From positions 1-47,003 of the forward strand of contig NC_010509.1 in the NCBI RefSeq assembly GCF_000019725.1: 47,003 nt of DNA. The letters run 5' to 3'. Below are positions 14,506 to 22,418 of this stretch, piece after piece (position 1 is the stretch's first letter; every line of letters starts with the position of its first letter). This stretch comes from Methylobacterium radiotolerans JCM 2831. GTDB lineage: Bacteria; Pseudomonadota; Alphaproteobacteria; Rhizobiales; Beijerinckiaceae. The notes beneath the pieces are model-generated. The model was not told the DNA's origin and did no database searches. It was given only the letters and a program-made list of their open reading frames with translations. A program made the position numbers and the translations under genes.

Positions 14506-14688
14506 TCAGAGGGCGGTGGACGTGGTGGAGAGCGCTCCCGGTCCCTGCACCTGCTCGGTGAACCAGGCGTGGAACGCGGCTTCGTTGAACTGGGAGCCCT
14601 GCGCCTGGATCGCGCGGCTACGGGCGGTGTCGTACTCGACCATGATTTCCGCGAGGATGGCAGGCAGTTCGGCAGGCTTGACGTTCAT
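14506..14688 (-). CDS. Small uncharacterised protein
   Basis: 60 residues from ATG 14688, with GAGAGCG upstream. It shares the ELPAILAE motif with the next gene. It is the first gene after the operator-bearing promoter at 14743. Confidence 0.5.
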   Translation of the reverse strand: MNVKPAELPAILAEIMVEYDTARSRAIQAQGSQFNEAAFHAWFTEQVQGPGALSTTSTAL

Positions 14689-14742
14689 GCTTCGCTCTCG
14701 TGGTGGCTGCGGGTAGGCGACCAATCCGCCCTTTCCCTGTGA

Positions 14743-14761
14743 CCAAATTATAGCATCTTGG
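14743..14761 (-). promoter_or_regulatory. CCAA-N11-TTGG operator with TATAAT box
   Basis: On the minus strand the 19-bp site CCAAGATGCTATAATTTGG contains a consensus -10 hexamer. Transcription would run into the small-gene cluster starting at 14688. Confidence 0.7.
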
Positions 14762-14829
14762 TTCTTGAAAGGGGCGAAACGCGGCGCGAAATGATGGTTT
14801 CGCGCACGAACGTTCAGCCACGGGTCAGG

Positions 14830-15393
14830 TTAGGCATAGGAGCTGTAATACTTGGGGCGGCCATCCCACTTGGCCAGGTTGCCGTGGTGGCCGGCGCCAC
14901 CGCTCAGGACGTGCAGATAGGCGGCGCGGTGCATGCGCGGCATGGCGCCAGACTTGAAGACGCCGGGGCGAGGCACGGCGGTGCCGGCCATGGCGTGCTC
15001 GCCGCCCTCGGTCTTCTCAGCCTCGATCTCGCACACCACGGCCGAGCGTGCGGACGGTACGCGCGTGACTTCGTAGAAGTGCACGTTGGTCTGCTCGCAG
15101 CCGTAGGTTTCATACACGATGTCACCCACCGCCAGGCCGTGGCCGGCTTCGCGGCGCTCGCGCTTGGCGTTCTCGTTCGCGGTCTGCCGCTCGACATAGC
15201 TGGCTAGGTGCCTATCGCGCTGCTCGGCCGTGGTGAATGCCAGGTTGAGGTCGGCGCGGATCTGGCGGCCCTTGTAGGCCAGCAGGGCATAGCGCAGGCC
15301 GCTGACGTAGCAGTAAGCGACGACGCCGGCCTGCGGGAACTCGCGGGCCTCGGCGTTTTCGGGGATATAGCGGGTCTTCTTGAAGGTACGCAT
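14830..15393 (-). CDS. Uncharacterised 187-residue protein
   Basis: ATG 15393 follows GGAG. The N-terminal half has alternating strands (VVAYCYVSGLRYALLAYKGRQI). The middle is a charged helix, and GLAVGDIVYETYG resembles a small beta-barrel motif seen in plasmid proteins. The frame is open further upstream but overlaps another gene. No function recognised. Confidence 0.6.
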   Translation of the reverse strand: MRTFKKTRYIPENAEAREFPQAGVVAYCYVSGLRYALLAYKGRQIRADLNLAFTTAEQRDRHLASYVERQTANENAKRERREAGHGLAVGDIVYETYGCEQTNVHFYEVTRVPSARSAVVCEIEAEKTEGGEHAMAGTAVPRPGVFKSGAMPRMHRAAYLHVLSGGAGHHGNLAKWDGRPKYYSSYA

Positions 15394-15443
15394 GGTGTAG
15401 ATCTCCGGTCGGGGGACGCGCCCCCGAAGGGGCGCAAGGTGGG

Positions 15444-15848
15444 TCAATCTTCGTCGGGCGTGGTGATCGTGATGACGGGCGCGGGGGTGTCGCCCGGTCC
15501 GATCCGCATCACGAGGCGGACGGGGCGCGCACGCCGGCCACCGCCGGCCAGCGGCACCCGCAGGATTTCGTAGGCGACGCGGTCGGTGTTGCCGGCGCGA
15601 CGTGCGGCCAGCATCGCCATCCACACGACATCCCACAGCCTACCGGCTTCGTCCTGGGGGACTCGCTTGCGGCGGGTGTCCTCATCGGTCCACGCCACAC
15701 AGTCGGCCCACACGGCGGCGGTGAGCGCCACCGGGAAGCGGAAACCGGCTTCTCGCGCCGTCTCGGTGACATCCACCAAGTCGCCATCCTCGATGGCCTG
15801 CGCGCGGGAATAGCTGCTCACCAGGTCGTTAGCGTCGAACATGCTCAT
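15444..15848 (-). CDS. DUF6573-like plasmid protein
   Basis: 134 residues. The opening MFDANDLVSSYSRAQAIEDGDLVDVTETAREAG and the following FPVALTAAVWADCV are typical of a plasmid and mobile-element family annotated DUF6573. It is translationally coupled to the upstream gene (ATGA). Function of the family is unknown. Confidence 0.65.
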   Translation of the reverse strand: MSMFDANDLVSSYSRAQAIEDGDLVDVTETAREAGFRFPVALTAAVWADCVAWTDEDTRRKRVPQDEAGRLWDVVWMAMLAARRAGNTDRVAYEILRVPLAGGGRRARPVRLVMRIGPGDTPAPVITITTPDED

Positions 15849-16258
15849 GCCTGCACCTCGACCAGCTCGATGCGGCGCGAGGGATGGCGGCTGATCTTGC
15901 CCATGTGGGTTTCGCACTGCTGGCGGCTCATCGGATAGCGAGTCAGGCGCACGCGCTCGGCGCTGTGCTTGCTGACGGCCTCGATGTGGTAGAGGGGACC
16001 GCGCTCGATGTAGACACGAGCATCGGCGCGATAGGTCATCACGTCGTAACCACCGTTCGCCAGCACGTACACGCGGCACCACCACCCGGCCCGCACCTCC
16101 TGCACGTTGTCCCGGCGCGCAGCCACGCCGTTGAACATGCCCAGCAGCACGTCACCCGGCTTGATGTCCTTCGCATCTACCCACATTGCTTTGCTAGATG
16201 CAGGAGCCGGCTCTTGATCTTGTGTATCGCGCGCCAGCGCGGACGTGTTTTGGTTCAT
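15845..16258 (-). CDS. Uncharacterised protein with repeat-encoded N-terminus
   Basis: 137 residues from ATG 16258 (good AAGGAG). The first 25 residues and all upstream DNA are supplied by the 990-bp repeat. From residue 26 on the sequence is unique (WVDAKDIKPGDVLLGMFNG). The DUF3560 gene at 46320 starts with the same 25 residues. The repeat therefore drives, and adds the same leader peptide to, two unrelated genes. Confidence 0.65.
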   Translation of the reverse strand: MNQNTSALARDTQDQEPAPASSKAMWVDAKDIKPGDVLLGMFNGVAARRDNVQEVRAGWWCRVYVLANGGYDVMTYRADARVYIERGPLYHIEAVSKHSAERVRLTRYPMSRQQCETHMGKISRHPSRRIELVEVQA

Positions 16259-16689
16259 CGGGACGCTCCTTTTGCTGTTGTGGGGGGAGTTGAACATTGC
16301 TTCGCTGAGTGCCATTCGCCGTGTTGCCCGTAGGTCGGCCGGGACAAGCGGGTGTCCAGGGAGATCCGGGAAGCCGCAGCCCGGAGCGCAGCGGAGGGAC
16401 CGGGTGAGCGGATCAGCGTCAGCGGTGCCCTGGATGCCCGCGCAGCGCCCGGACTACCGTTCAGGGCAGGCGAAAGGGGCTCAGCGATGCAGCACGCCAC
16501 CGGCGACGCTTGGGAGCGGTCCCGTGGACCTGAGCGCGTCGCGTCAGCGACGTGCAGATGGAGCCGTTCCGGCGAGCCGCAGGCGCGGTTCTGCGGCCGT
16601 GTGCGGCCGCCGCTGGTGATCGCGCTGGTGATCGAGCTGGTGGCCGTCCTGCAGGGCAGGGCGGCGGCGCTGGCCGGCGTGCGATCGGC

Positions 16690-16706
16690 ACGCTGAAACT
16701 GTCTTG
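16690..16706 (-). repeat. Iteron-like motif, inverted, in repeat A
   Basis: The minus-strand sequence CAAGACAGTTTCAGCGT is identical to the oriV motif. A truncated second copy (CAACTGTCTTG) lies at 16742. Confidence 0.55.
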
Positions 16707-16992
16707 CGCGCGAGCGCGGAACGTGTGCGGCGCCAGCGGTGCAACTGTCTTGCGGCGGGTGTGCGAGGACGCCCGCCCCCAGCTTGCCCACCGCTTCCCC
16801 CGGACCCTCCGATAGGGAGGTCTCCGGGCTCCGGGGCGACGCTTCGCGCCGGCCGTGGACAAGCCGGGGACGGCCTGGCGGCGGTGCCATCAAAAGCGGG
16901 TTTGCAGGGGGTGGGTGAGGGCGGCTCCCTGCCGGCGGCGGGAGCGTTGCCCTCGGCGCTGAAGCCGCGCGTGTGCGGGTGAGGCGTTGTCC

Positions 16993-17011
16993 GTAGGGGG
17001 TTCCCCCCTAC
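16993..17011. repeat. GTAGGGG/CCCCTAC hairpin in repeat A
   Basis: Same sequence as 52-70. The surrounding 126 bp (16895-17020) aligns with 40499-40620 next to mobC. Confidence 0.6.
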
Positions 17012-17055
17012 ACCCCGGATCGGGCACCTGGTCGTCGTCGGCGCCGCCGGCGGCG

Positions 17056-17217
17056 TTGGTGACACGATCGCGGACCTGGTCAGCTGCATGTGTGACCAAG
17101 ACAGTTTCAGCGTGCCGGCCGCCACCTTGGCGACAGGCCTCGACCTGGCCAGCCGCCAGGCTGTCGCCAATCCTTGGTCACGGATCTCGCCGGCGCCGGC
17201 GACCAGGTCGTCACCAA
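17056..17217. repeat. Dyad cluster alpha-iteron-beta-gamma
   Basis: Alpha 17056-17099, iteron-like motif 17097-17113, beta 17127-17170, gamma 17174-17217. The gamma dyad has a central GCCGGCGCCGGC. The 162-bp layout equals that at 4275-4436. The 990-bp repeat stops between beta and gamma. Confidence 0.87.
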
Positions 17218-17490
17218 GGCGCACCAGCGCCGCCGGCGCTGTCCACATACCCACGGTCTGCGCAGGGGCCTTCTATGGCACCCGCAGCGAGGCGGTCGGT
17301 ATGTGGGCAGTCGCCAATGTAAGCTGCCATGGCAGAGGCAGCGCCGCTCTCTCGCTCTGCTGAGACGGTGACGACAAAGTGACGCTGGGACACGCAGATT
17401 TGTCGGCACGCAGCGCGATCCGCCTGCTAAATTCCGTTGCGTGGCAAGGCGTTGCTTCACCGCGGCAGTATTGCGCCGGGGTTCGTCTGC
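17218..17490. other. Non-coding stretch between dyad cluster and tra promoter
   Basis: No gene seen. It contains an inverted repeat CCACATACC/GGTATGTGG (about 17241-17304) and a CTGCCATGGCAG palindrome (about 17323), of unknown role. Confidence 0.5.
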
Positions 17491-17547
17491 TTGGTGACAC
17501 TTTCACATCGGCAATTACATTCTTGTCGCCAATATAGTACAATGTGG
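17491..17547 (+). promoter_or_regulatory. Dyad-like arms (42 bp) plus CCAA-N11 operator
   Basis: TTGGTGACA and TGTCGCCAA arms lie 42 rather than 44 bp apart (17491-17532) around an AT-rich centre. They overlap the operator variant CCAATATAGTACAATGTGG (17529-17547), which includes -10-like TATAGT and TACAAT. Transcription would run into the structured stretch at 17653. Confidence 0.5.
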
Positions 17548-17652
17548 CTATGCAGCGCGGAAGTTTTGCGATGCAGATTTATGCATGTTGGTTCGCAGTT
17601 CGCGCGATGATGGTAAGCCGCCGAGGCACTACCGGTAGGCGTTGCTGTCGGC

Positions 17653-17755
17653 CGGACCCGAAAGGGATTGAAGCCCGAAGGGCCGAAACCGGCATAGCCG
17701 GGTTCGGTTCACGAAAGCCCGTCCCCATCCCCTGGCCGCAGGACAGGGGATGGGG
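17653..17755 (+). ncRNA. Candidate structured RNA upstream of the tra region
   Basis: Successive compact hairpins: CCCGAAAGGG (GNRA-like loop), GCCCGAAGGGC, CCGGCATAGCCGG, then an 11-bp stem CCCCATCCCCT/AGGGGATGGGG (17723-17755). No open frame with a ribosome site fits. It may be a regulatory or structural RNA transcribed from the promoter near 17540. No family name can be given. Confidence 0.4.
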
Positions 17756-17814
17756 TGAGCCATCTAGCCCGTTCGTTAACCGGACCGTGAGACCGAAATG
17801 ATGCAACTCGATTA

Positions 17815-17833
17815 CCAAGATGTGGTGCTTTGG
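17815..17833 (+). promoter_or_regulatory. CCAA-N11-TTGG operator before the 17857 gene
   Basis: CCAAGATGTGGTGCTTTGG lies 24 bases before a start codon. The -10 element here is unclear. Confidence 0.55.
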
Positions 17834-17856
17834 TAGTAGGATAGGAAAATTTTACG

Positions 17857-18345
17857 ATGACCGACCGAGATCGCGACCGCCTCATGCGAGCCCGCCTACC
17901 ACGCCCGACATACCCGCCGTGCACCCTTTCTAATTCTGTTTTGGAGAGTGAGCTGGAGCTGGCCGCTCAATATAATATTGTGGACAACCTCAAGGTATTT
18001 GAAACTCCGACCGGCTTTTACGTCACTGCAAAATTCGCAGATAGAACGGGTAATTTTCTTGAAACCATTAAGCCTATGGGCGTTCCTGAATGGTACTACG
18101 TTCTAGCGCAACTTCTTAGCGAGCCCGGCAAGGAGTGGTATTTGACGACTCGGAGGAAGCGCGACAGACCAAGAATGTTTAAGGACTTGAAACGCCTCAA
18201 CGATCTATTGTTGGAGAAAGATCCGAAGGACGGATTTACTCTGCTCCGCAACCAGGGATTACCAGGTGAGGCCCGACCGATGGTGGTCCTCGGGGATATG
18301 CCGGCCGACGCCAAACTGGCAAAAACTGAAGCCAATATGGTATAA
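17857..18345 (+). CDS. Uncharacterised protein at head of the T4SS region
   Basis: 162 residues, soluble. Base composition is lower in GC than neighbouring genes (many AAT/TTT codons), hinting at separate acquisition. The central part reads as a mixed alpha/beta domain (FYVTAKFADRTGNFLETIKPMGVPEWYYV), followed by a basic stretch (TTRRKRDRPRMFKDLKRL). It lies between two copies of the 19-bp operator, so it is one candidate for the regulator that binds them. No helix-turn-helix is evident. Confidence 0.6.
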   Translation: MTDRDRDRLMRARLPRPTYPPCTLSNSVLESELELAAQYNIVDNLKVFETPTGFYVTAKFADRTGNFLETIKPMGVPEWYYVLAQLLSEPGKEWYLTTRRKRDRPRMFKDLKRLNDLLLEKDPKDGFTLLRNQGLPGEARPMVVLGDMPADAKLAKTEANMV

Positions 18346-18354
18346 GTGTCTTGA

Positions 18355-18373
18355 CCAAGATATGGTATTATGG
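18355..18373 (+). promoter_or_regulatory. CCAA-N11-(A)TGG operator before virB1
   Basis: CCAAGATATGGTATTATGG includes a TATTAT -10-like hexamer. The virB1 ATG follows 27 bases downstream. Confidence 0.65.
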
Positions 18374-18399
18374 TCTCCAGACCAAAAAATGGAGGCCGT

Positions 18400-19188
18400 A
18401 TGTTGCTGGAGTTCATGGACCTTGCGCAGCAGTGCGCACCGGCCGTCGCGCCGCAGACGATGGCAGCGCTGGTGCAAGTCGAGTCGGGTTTCAACCCGTA
18501 TGCAATTGGCGTGGTTGACGGGCGACTAGCCCGTCAACCCGCCAATCTTGAGGAAGCCGTCGCCACTGCGCAGCAGTTGGAAGCGGGTGGCTGGAACTTT
18601 TCGCTGGGCATCGCCCAGGTCAATCGGCACAACCTTCCGAAGTATAAGCTGACCTATGCGCAGGCTTTCGACGCCTGCGCCAATTTGCGTGCGGGATCGA
18701 AGATCCTGCAAGACTGCTACGCGCGTGCGTCGGCCAAGCTGGCGGGCAGCGAAAAAGACCCGCTACACGCGGCGTTCTCTTGCTACTACTCCGGCAACTT
18801 CTCGCGCGGCTTCCGGCCGGACAAGGCGGGTCAGCCGAGCTACGTGCAGAAGGTACTCGCGAGCGCCGGCGTAGCGCCGAAGGCGATACCGGTCGTTCCG
18901 GCGATCGGCGCGCGCACGTCGCCGATTGCCCGCGTTCCGGCGGCTGAGCCGGCGCAGCCGGGCGATGCCAACGCAGCAGTGCCGCTCACAGCGGCGCCAG
19001 CCCCGAGCGTGCCGGCGGAGCCGGCTGACCACGCCTCGGTGCTGGTCGATCTCGATCCGCCGAAGCGATCGGCGCTGCCACAGCCGCCGGCCGTGCCGGT
19101 GGCTGACGATGCGGTGAAGCTGAAGGCGCAACCGCCGGCGACCGCGCCTGCTCCGGCGGCTGACGCGGACGACTTTTCCGTCTTCTGA
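18400..19188 (+). CDS. virB1: VirB1-like lytic transglycosylase
   Basis: 262 residues. GGAGG precedes ATG 18400. The N-terminal 150 residues form a lysozyme-like domain with the catalytic Glu in VQVESGFNPYAIG, then FSLGIAQVNRHNL and CYYSGNFSRGF. It locally cuts peptidoglycan so the T4SS can assemble. The C-terminal 100 residues are Ala/Pro-rich and disordered. No clear signal peptide is visible, as in several VirB1 homologues. It heads the transfer gene set. Confidence 0.9.
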   Translation: MLLEFMDLAQQCAPAVAPQTMAALVQVESGFNPYAIGVVDGRLARQPANLEEAVATAQQLEAGGWNFSLGIAQVNRHNLPKYKLTYAQAFDACANLRAGSKILQDCYARASAKLAGSEKDPLHAAFSCYYSGNFSRGFRPDKAGQPSYVQKVLASAGVAPKAIPVVPAIGARTSPIARVPAAEPAQPGDANAAVPLTAAPAPSVPAEPADHASVLVDLDPPKRSALPQPPAVPVADDAVKLKAQPPATAPAPAADADDFSVF

Positions 19189-19213
19189 CCAATTACCCGA
19201 CACGAGATAATGT

Positions 19214-21580
19214 ATGAAGCTCATGGTGGTGGAGAGTCCGAATAAGGTTGCGAGTATCCAAGGTTATCTCGGCGACGATTGGAAGGTGGTCGCAAGCTCC
19301 GGTCATATTCGCGACTTGCCGCAACGCGAATTTGGCATCAGCAAGCCCGATTTTTCCCTTCAGTACGAATATATCCCGCCGCAGAAAGTGGGAAATAAGA
19401 CTTTCCCCGGCGCCGCCGATCGCGTGGCACGGATTAAACGCGAGGTCGCGAAAGCCGATGCGGTCTACCTGGCGACTGATCCGGACCGCGAGGGCGAAGC
19501 GATTTCCTGGCATCTGAAGGAGGCGCTTCAACTCGGCGAAGACGACTATGAGCGTGTGACGTTCACCGAGATTACGCCGAAGGCGATCCAGGCAGCGCTG
19601 CGCGCCGCACGGCGCATCGACATGGACCTGGTGCATGCCCAGGAAGGGCGGCGCGCCCTGGATCGGTTCGTGGGCTACATGGTGTCGCCGCTGCTGTCGG
19701 ACATGCTCGGCATGAACCTGTCCGCCGGCCGCGTTCAGAGCGTGGCGGTGCGCCTGGTGGTGGACCTGGAGCGCCGTATCGCGGCGTTCAAATCCACCAA
19801 GCATTTCAGCGCGGTGGTGACGTTCGACGCCGGCGCCGGCGCGAAATGGTCGGCGCAGTGGGACACGAAGCCGTATGTGACCGAGGACAGCCCTTATGTG
19901 CTGGACGAGGCATTGGCCGCGAAGGCCTCGCAATCGCGGCAATTCGTGGTCCTGGAGTCGAAGACGGAAGAGAAGTCGGAACGGCCGCCGTCGCCGCTTT
20001 CGACGCTCGGGATGCTGCGCGCGGCTAGCACGGCCTTGAAAATGAGTTCTGCCGCGACGACGAAGGCGGCGCAGAAGCTCTTTGAGGACGGCCATATCAC
20101 GTACATCCGCACCGACAGCGTGAACCTGAGTCCGGATGCGGCCGACAAGGTGCGTAGCTTCGCGGCAAGCCAGGGGATGGCGTTGTCGCCAGAAGTGCGC
20201 AGGTGGAAGGAGAAAGCCAGCGCGCAGGGCGGACACGCCGACGCGGTGCGGCCGACGCACATTGAGGTCGAGGACGCCGGCGCGGACGACGCCCAGCGAG
20301 CGCTCTATCGGTTGATCCGGCTGCGCACCCTGGTGTCGCAGATGGCCGACGCCCGATACACGGTCAATACGGTGCGCCTGCGCGCTACCGATCGCGACGG
20401 CTTTGAGTATGTCGCGCGCGGCCGCAAGATGATCGACGCCGGCTGGCGTGCGCTGCTGGAGCGCGATCCGGACGAGGAAGAGAACAGCGACGACGACGCC
20501 GCCAAGGACGGCCAGGTTCCACGCCTGGCTGTCGGCGGTGATCTGCGTGCGATCGACGGCAAGGTGTTGGACAAGAAGACGGAGCCGCCGCGCCGTTTCA
20601 CTGAAGCAACTTTGCTTCAGAAGCTTGAGGACGAAGGAGTCGGCCGCCCTGCGACGTTCGCGGCGATCATGACCAACGTGCTGGGCCGCAGCTACGTCGA
20701 GCTGGACAAGAAGCGATGCCTACTGCCGACCGAGATCGGCGAGCTGGTGGTGGACAATCTGCTGCGCGGCCAGTTCGGTTTCATGGAGCTGGGCTTCACC
20801 CGCGAGCTTGAGGTGCAGCTAGACGCCATCGCCGAAGGCAAGGCGTCGTATCGCGACGTGGTGGAACCGGCCTACAGGCAGTTGAACGAGGAGCTGGCGC
20901 GCATCGCGGTCAGCGGCGAGTTCACGCCCCGCTTCAAATGCCCGAAATGCGGCACGGGCATGCGTCGCTACGCCAAACCCGGCAAGTCGCCGTTCTGGCG
21001 CTGCACGGCCGAGGCCGAGACGTGCGGCCACTACATGGACGACGACAAGGGCAAGCCGGTCGAGCGAACGGCGCACCCGTGCCCTCGCTGTGGTGAGACC
21101 CTACGGCGCTTCAAGCGCAAGAATGGCGGCGGCCTGGTGTGGGTCTGCCCGGCCGAGGCCTGCGAGACGTTCCTGGACGACGTGGGCGGCAAGCCCGTCG
21201 CCCTGCACACCTGCACCAAGTGCAACGCGCCGCTGCGGCGATACCAGAAGAAGGATCGCGAGACCGGGAAGCCGACAGGCGCATTTGGCTGGTTCTGCAC
21301 GGACACCGAGAACTGCAAGACCTTCATGGACGACGACAAGGGCCGGCCCGTCGCGATCAAGACGGCACCGTGCCCGAAGTGCGGCAAGGCCATGTACCGT
21401 CGCAAGGGCGACCATGGCTTTTGGTGGGGCTGTAGCGGCTACCGTGAGGGCTGCAAGACCATCATGGACGACGACAAGGGCAAGCCCGTGCCGAGGGCGG
21501 CAAAGGGCGCCACCAGGTCCAGCAACTCGCCGGCGAAGGCCAAAGCGAAGCCTGCGGCTAAGCCGAAGATGCGCCGGTAG
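19214..21580 (+). CDS. Type IA DNA topoisomerase of the transfer region
   Basis: 788 residues. The TOPRIM domain has MVVESPNKVASI and ATDPDREGEAISWHL. The active-site Tyr is residue 297 in HITYIRTDSVNLS. LSAGRVQSVAVRLVV and VGRPATFAAIM are conserved family motifs. The last 230 residues carry several C4 zinc ribbons (CPKCG...C...C), as in bacterial TopA. Enzymes of this type relax negative supercoils and can unlink single strands. Its place between virB1 and virB2 matches TopA/TraE-like genes on some broad-host-range plasmids, suggesting a role in DNA processing during transfer. Confidence 0.93.
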   Translation: MKLMVVESPNKVASIQGYLGDDWKVVASSGHIRDLPQREFGISKPDFSLQYEYIPPQKVGNKTFPGAADRVARIKREVAKADAVYLATDPDREGEAISWHLKEALQLGEDDYERVTFTEITPKAIQAALRAARRIDMDLVHAQEGRRALDRFVGYMVSPLLSDMLGMNLSAGRVQSVAVRLVVDLERRIAAFKSTKHFSAVVTFDAGAGAKWSAQWDTKPYVTEDSPYVLDEALAAKASQSRQFVVLESKTEEKSERPPSPLSTLGMLRAASTALKMSSAATTKAAQKLFEDGHITYIRTDSVNLSPDAADKVRSFAASQGMALSPEVRRWKEKASAQGGHADAVRPTHIEVEDAGADDAQRALYRLIRLRTLVSQMADARYTVNTVRLRATDRDGFEYVARGRKMIDAGWRALLERDPDEEENSDDDAAKDGQVPRLAVGGDLRAIDGKVLDKKTEPPRRFTEATLLQKLEDEGVGRPATFAAIMTNVLGRSYVELDKKRCLLPTEIGELVVDNLLRGQFGFMELGFTRELEVQLDAIAEGKASYRDVVEPAYRQLNEELARIAVSGEFTPRFKCPKCGTGMRRYAKPGKSPFWRCTAEAETCGHYMDDDKGKPVERTAHPCPRCGETLRRFKRKNGGGLVWVCPAEACETFLDDVGGKPVALHTCTKCNAPLRRYQKKDRETGKPTGAFGWFCTDTENCKTFMDDDKGRPVAIKTAPCPKCGKAMYRRKGDHGFWWGCSGYREGCKTIMDDDKGKPVPRAAKGATRSSNSPAKAKAKPAAKPKMRR

Positions 21581-21603
21581 GGAAGTAGGGCATGTGTGCG
21601 ATA

Positions 21604-21622
21604 CCAAAATGCCCCATTTTGG
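21604..21622 (+). promoter_or_regulatory. CCAA-N11-TTGG operator before virB2
   Basis: CCAAAATGCCCCATTTTGG is the most symmetric of the nine sites: with two more bases on each side it forms perfect 11-bp arms around CCC. A -10-like TACAAT follows at 21634. This is the probable main promoter of the virB2-virB6 operon. Confidence 0.72.
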
Positions 21623-21749
21623 TATTCAATGCGATACAATTTGGCTGCCTGACACGGCGCCTCGGGGGTGAGACGATGGCATGAAGTAGCACGCGGGAAC
21701 ACACGCGGTAACACCGCACAACATCACTTTTACTAGGACTGGACTCTAT

Positions 21750-22064
21750 ATGAAGAAGTTTGCTTTCACCGGCGCCAAGTCGCCGTCCCGCACCGCGCTG
21801 CTGCTGAGCGTGGCCGCACTGACTGCTGCAACGGTCGTCGCCGGCCCGGCTGCGGCCGAAGGCCTGGATAAGGTCAATCAGGGTGTCGAGAATATCCTCG
21901 GCATCTTGAACGTCATTTCCGTGTCTATCGTCACGATCGCCGTGATTTGGGCCGGCTATAAGATGGCGTTCGCGCACGCCCGTTTCATGGACGTAGTGCC
22001 GATCCTGGGCGGCGGCATCATGATCGGTGCCGCCCCCCAGTTGGCGCGCTTCCTCATCAACTGA
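21750..22064 (+). CDS. virB2: VirB2-like T4SS major pilin
   Basis: 104 residues. A long signal peptide ends near ...GPAAAEG, then two transmembrane helices (ILGILNVISVSIVTIAVIWAGYK and VVPILGGGIMIGAAPQL) flank a short loop. This is the classical VirB2 prepilin layout. It polymerises to the conjugative pilus. The promoter is 130 bases upstream. Confidence 0.9.
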   Translation: MKKFAFTGAKSPSRTALLLSVAALTAATVVAGPAAAEGLDKVNQGVENILGILNVISVSIVTIAVIWAGYKMAFAHARFMDVVPILGGGIMIGAAPQLARFLIN

Positions 22065-22076
22065 CGGTGGCCGACG

Positions 22077-22418
22077 ATGGCGACGGGATCAGACTCCACC
22101 GGCTCGCGTAGAGCCACCTACACGAAAGATCCGCTGTTCAAGGGATGCACGCGACCGGCGATGATTATGGGTGTCCCGGTGGTGCCCTTCGTCATCGTCG
22201 GCGGCGGCCTCATGCTGGTGACGATCTGGACGTCCATTTTCTGCATCGTGCTTGTGCCCGTCGCCATCATGGTGATGCGGCACATCACGAAGTCGGACGA
22301 TCAGCAATTCCGGCTCCTTGGGCTGAAGATCTTTTTTCGGCTCATCAACTACAACCGCAACGGTAGCTTCTGGCAGTCATCTGCCTGGAGCCCCGTTGCG
22401 TTCAAGAAACGGAAATGA
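22077..22418 (+). CDS. virB3: VirB3-like T4SS inner-membrane protein
   Basis: 113 residues. The opening TYTKDPLFKGCTRPAMIMGVP is a VirB3 hallmark. One or two transmembrane helices follow (VVPFVIVGGGLMLVTIW, FCIVLVPVAIMVM). It works next to VirB4 at the channel base. The stop overlaps virB4 by four bases. Confidence 0.9.
   Translation: MATGSDSTGSRRATYTKDPLFKGCTRPAMIMGVPVVPFVIVGGGLMLVTIWTSIFCIVLVPVAIMVMRHITKSDDQQFRLLGLKIFFRLINYNRNGSFWQSSAWSPVAFKKRK

Larger units (their letters stand above)
16182..17171. repeat. 990-bp direct repeat, copy A
   Basis: Identical by eye to 46244-47003 plus 1-230, with no indel. It starts inside a coding region (25 codons of the 15845-16258 gene) and ends one base after a beta dyad. 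It contains several GC hairpins, two iteron-like motifs (16690, 17097), the GTAGGGGG hairpin and an alpha-beta pair. Open frames inside are GC-rich shadows without ribosome sites. A diverged relative of 16895-17020 lies beside the mob genes (40499-40620). Confidence 0.95.

Noticed and set aside
16255..16893. Open frames inside the 990-bp repeat (also at 46317-46955)
   Set aside because: Low-complexity Arg/Pro/Ala translations in several frames, no ribosome sites, and the DNA shows hairpins and short repeats typical of non-coding sequence.
17544..17801. Plus-strand 85-codon frame after the 17529 operator
   Set aside because: It spans the hairpin-rich stretch, lacks a ribosome site and has unlikely composition. 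Treated as candidate RNA.
19193..20260. Minus-strand open frame of 355 codons across the topoisomerase
   Set aside because: Antisense to a well-supported gene; Arg-rich with no family resemblance.
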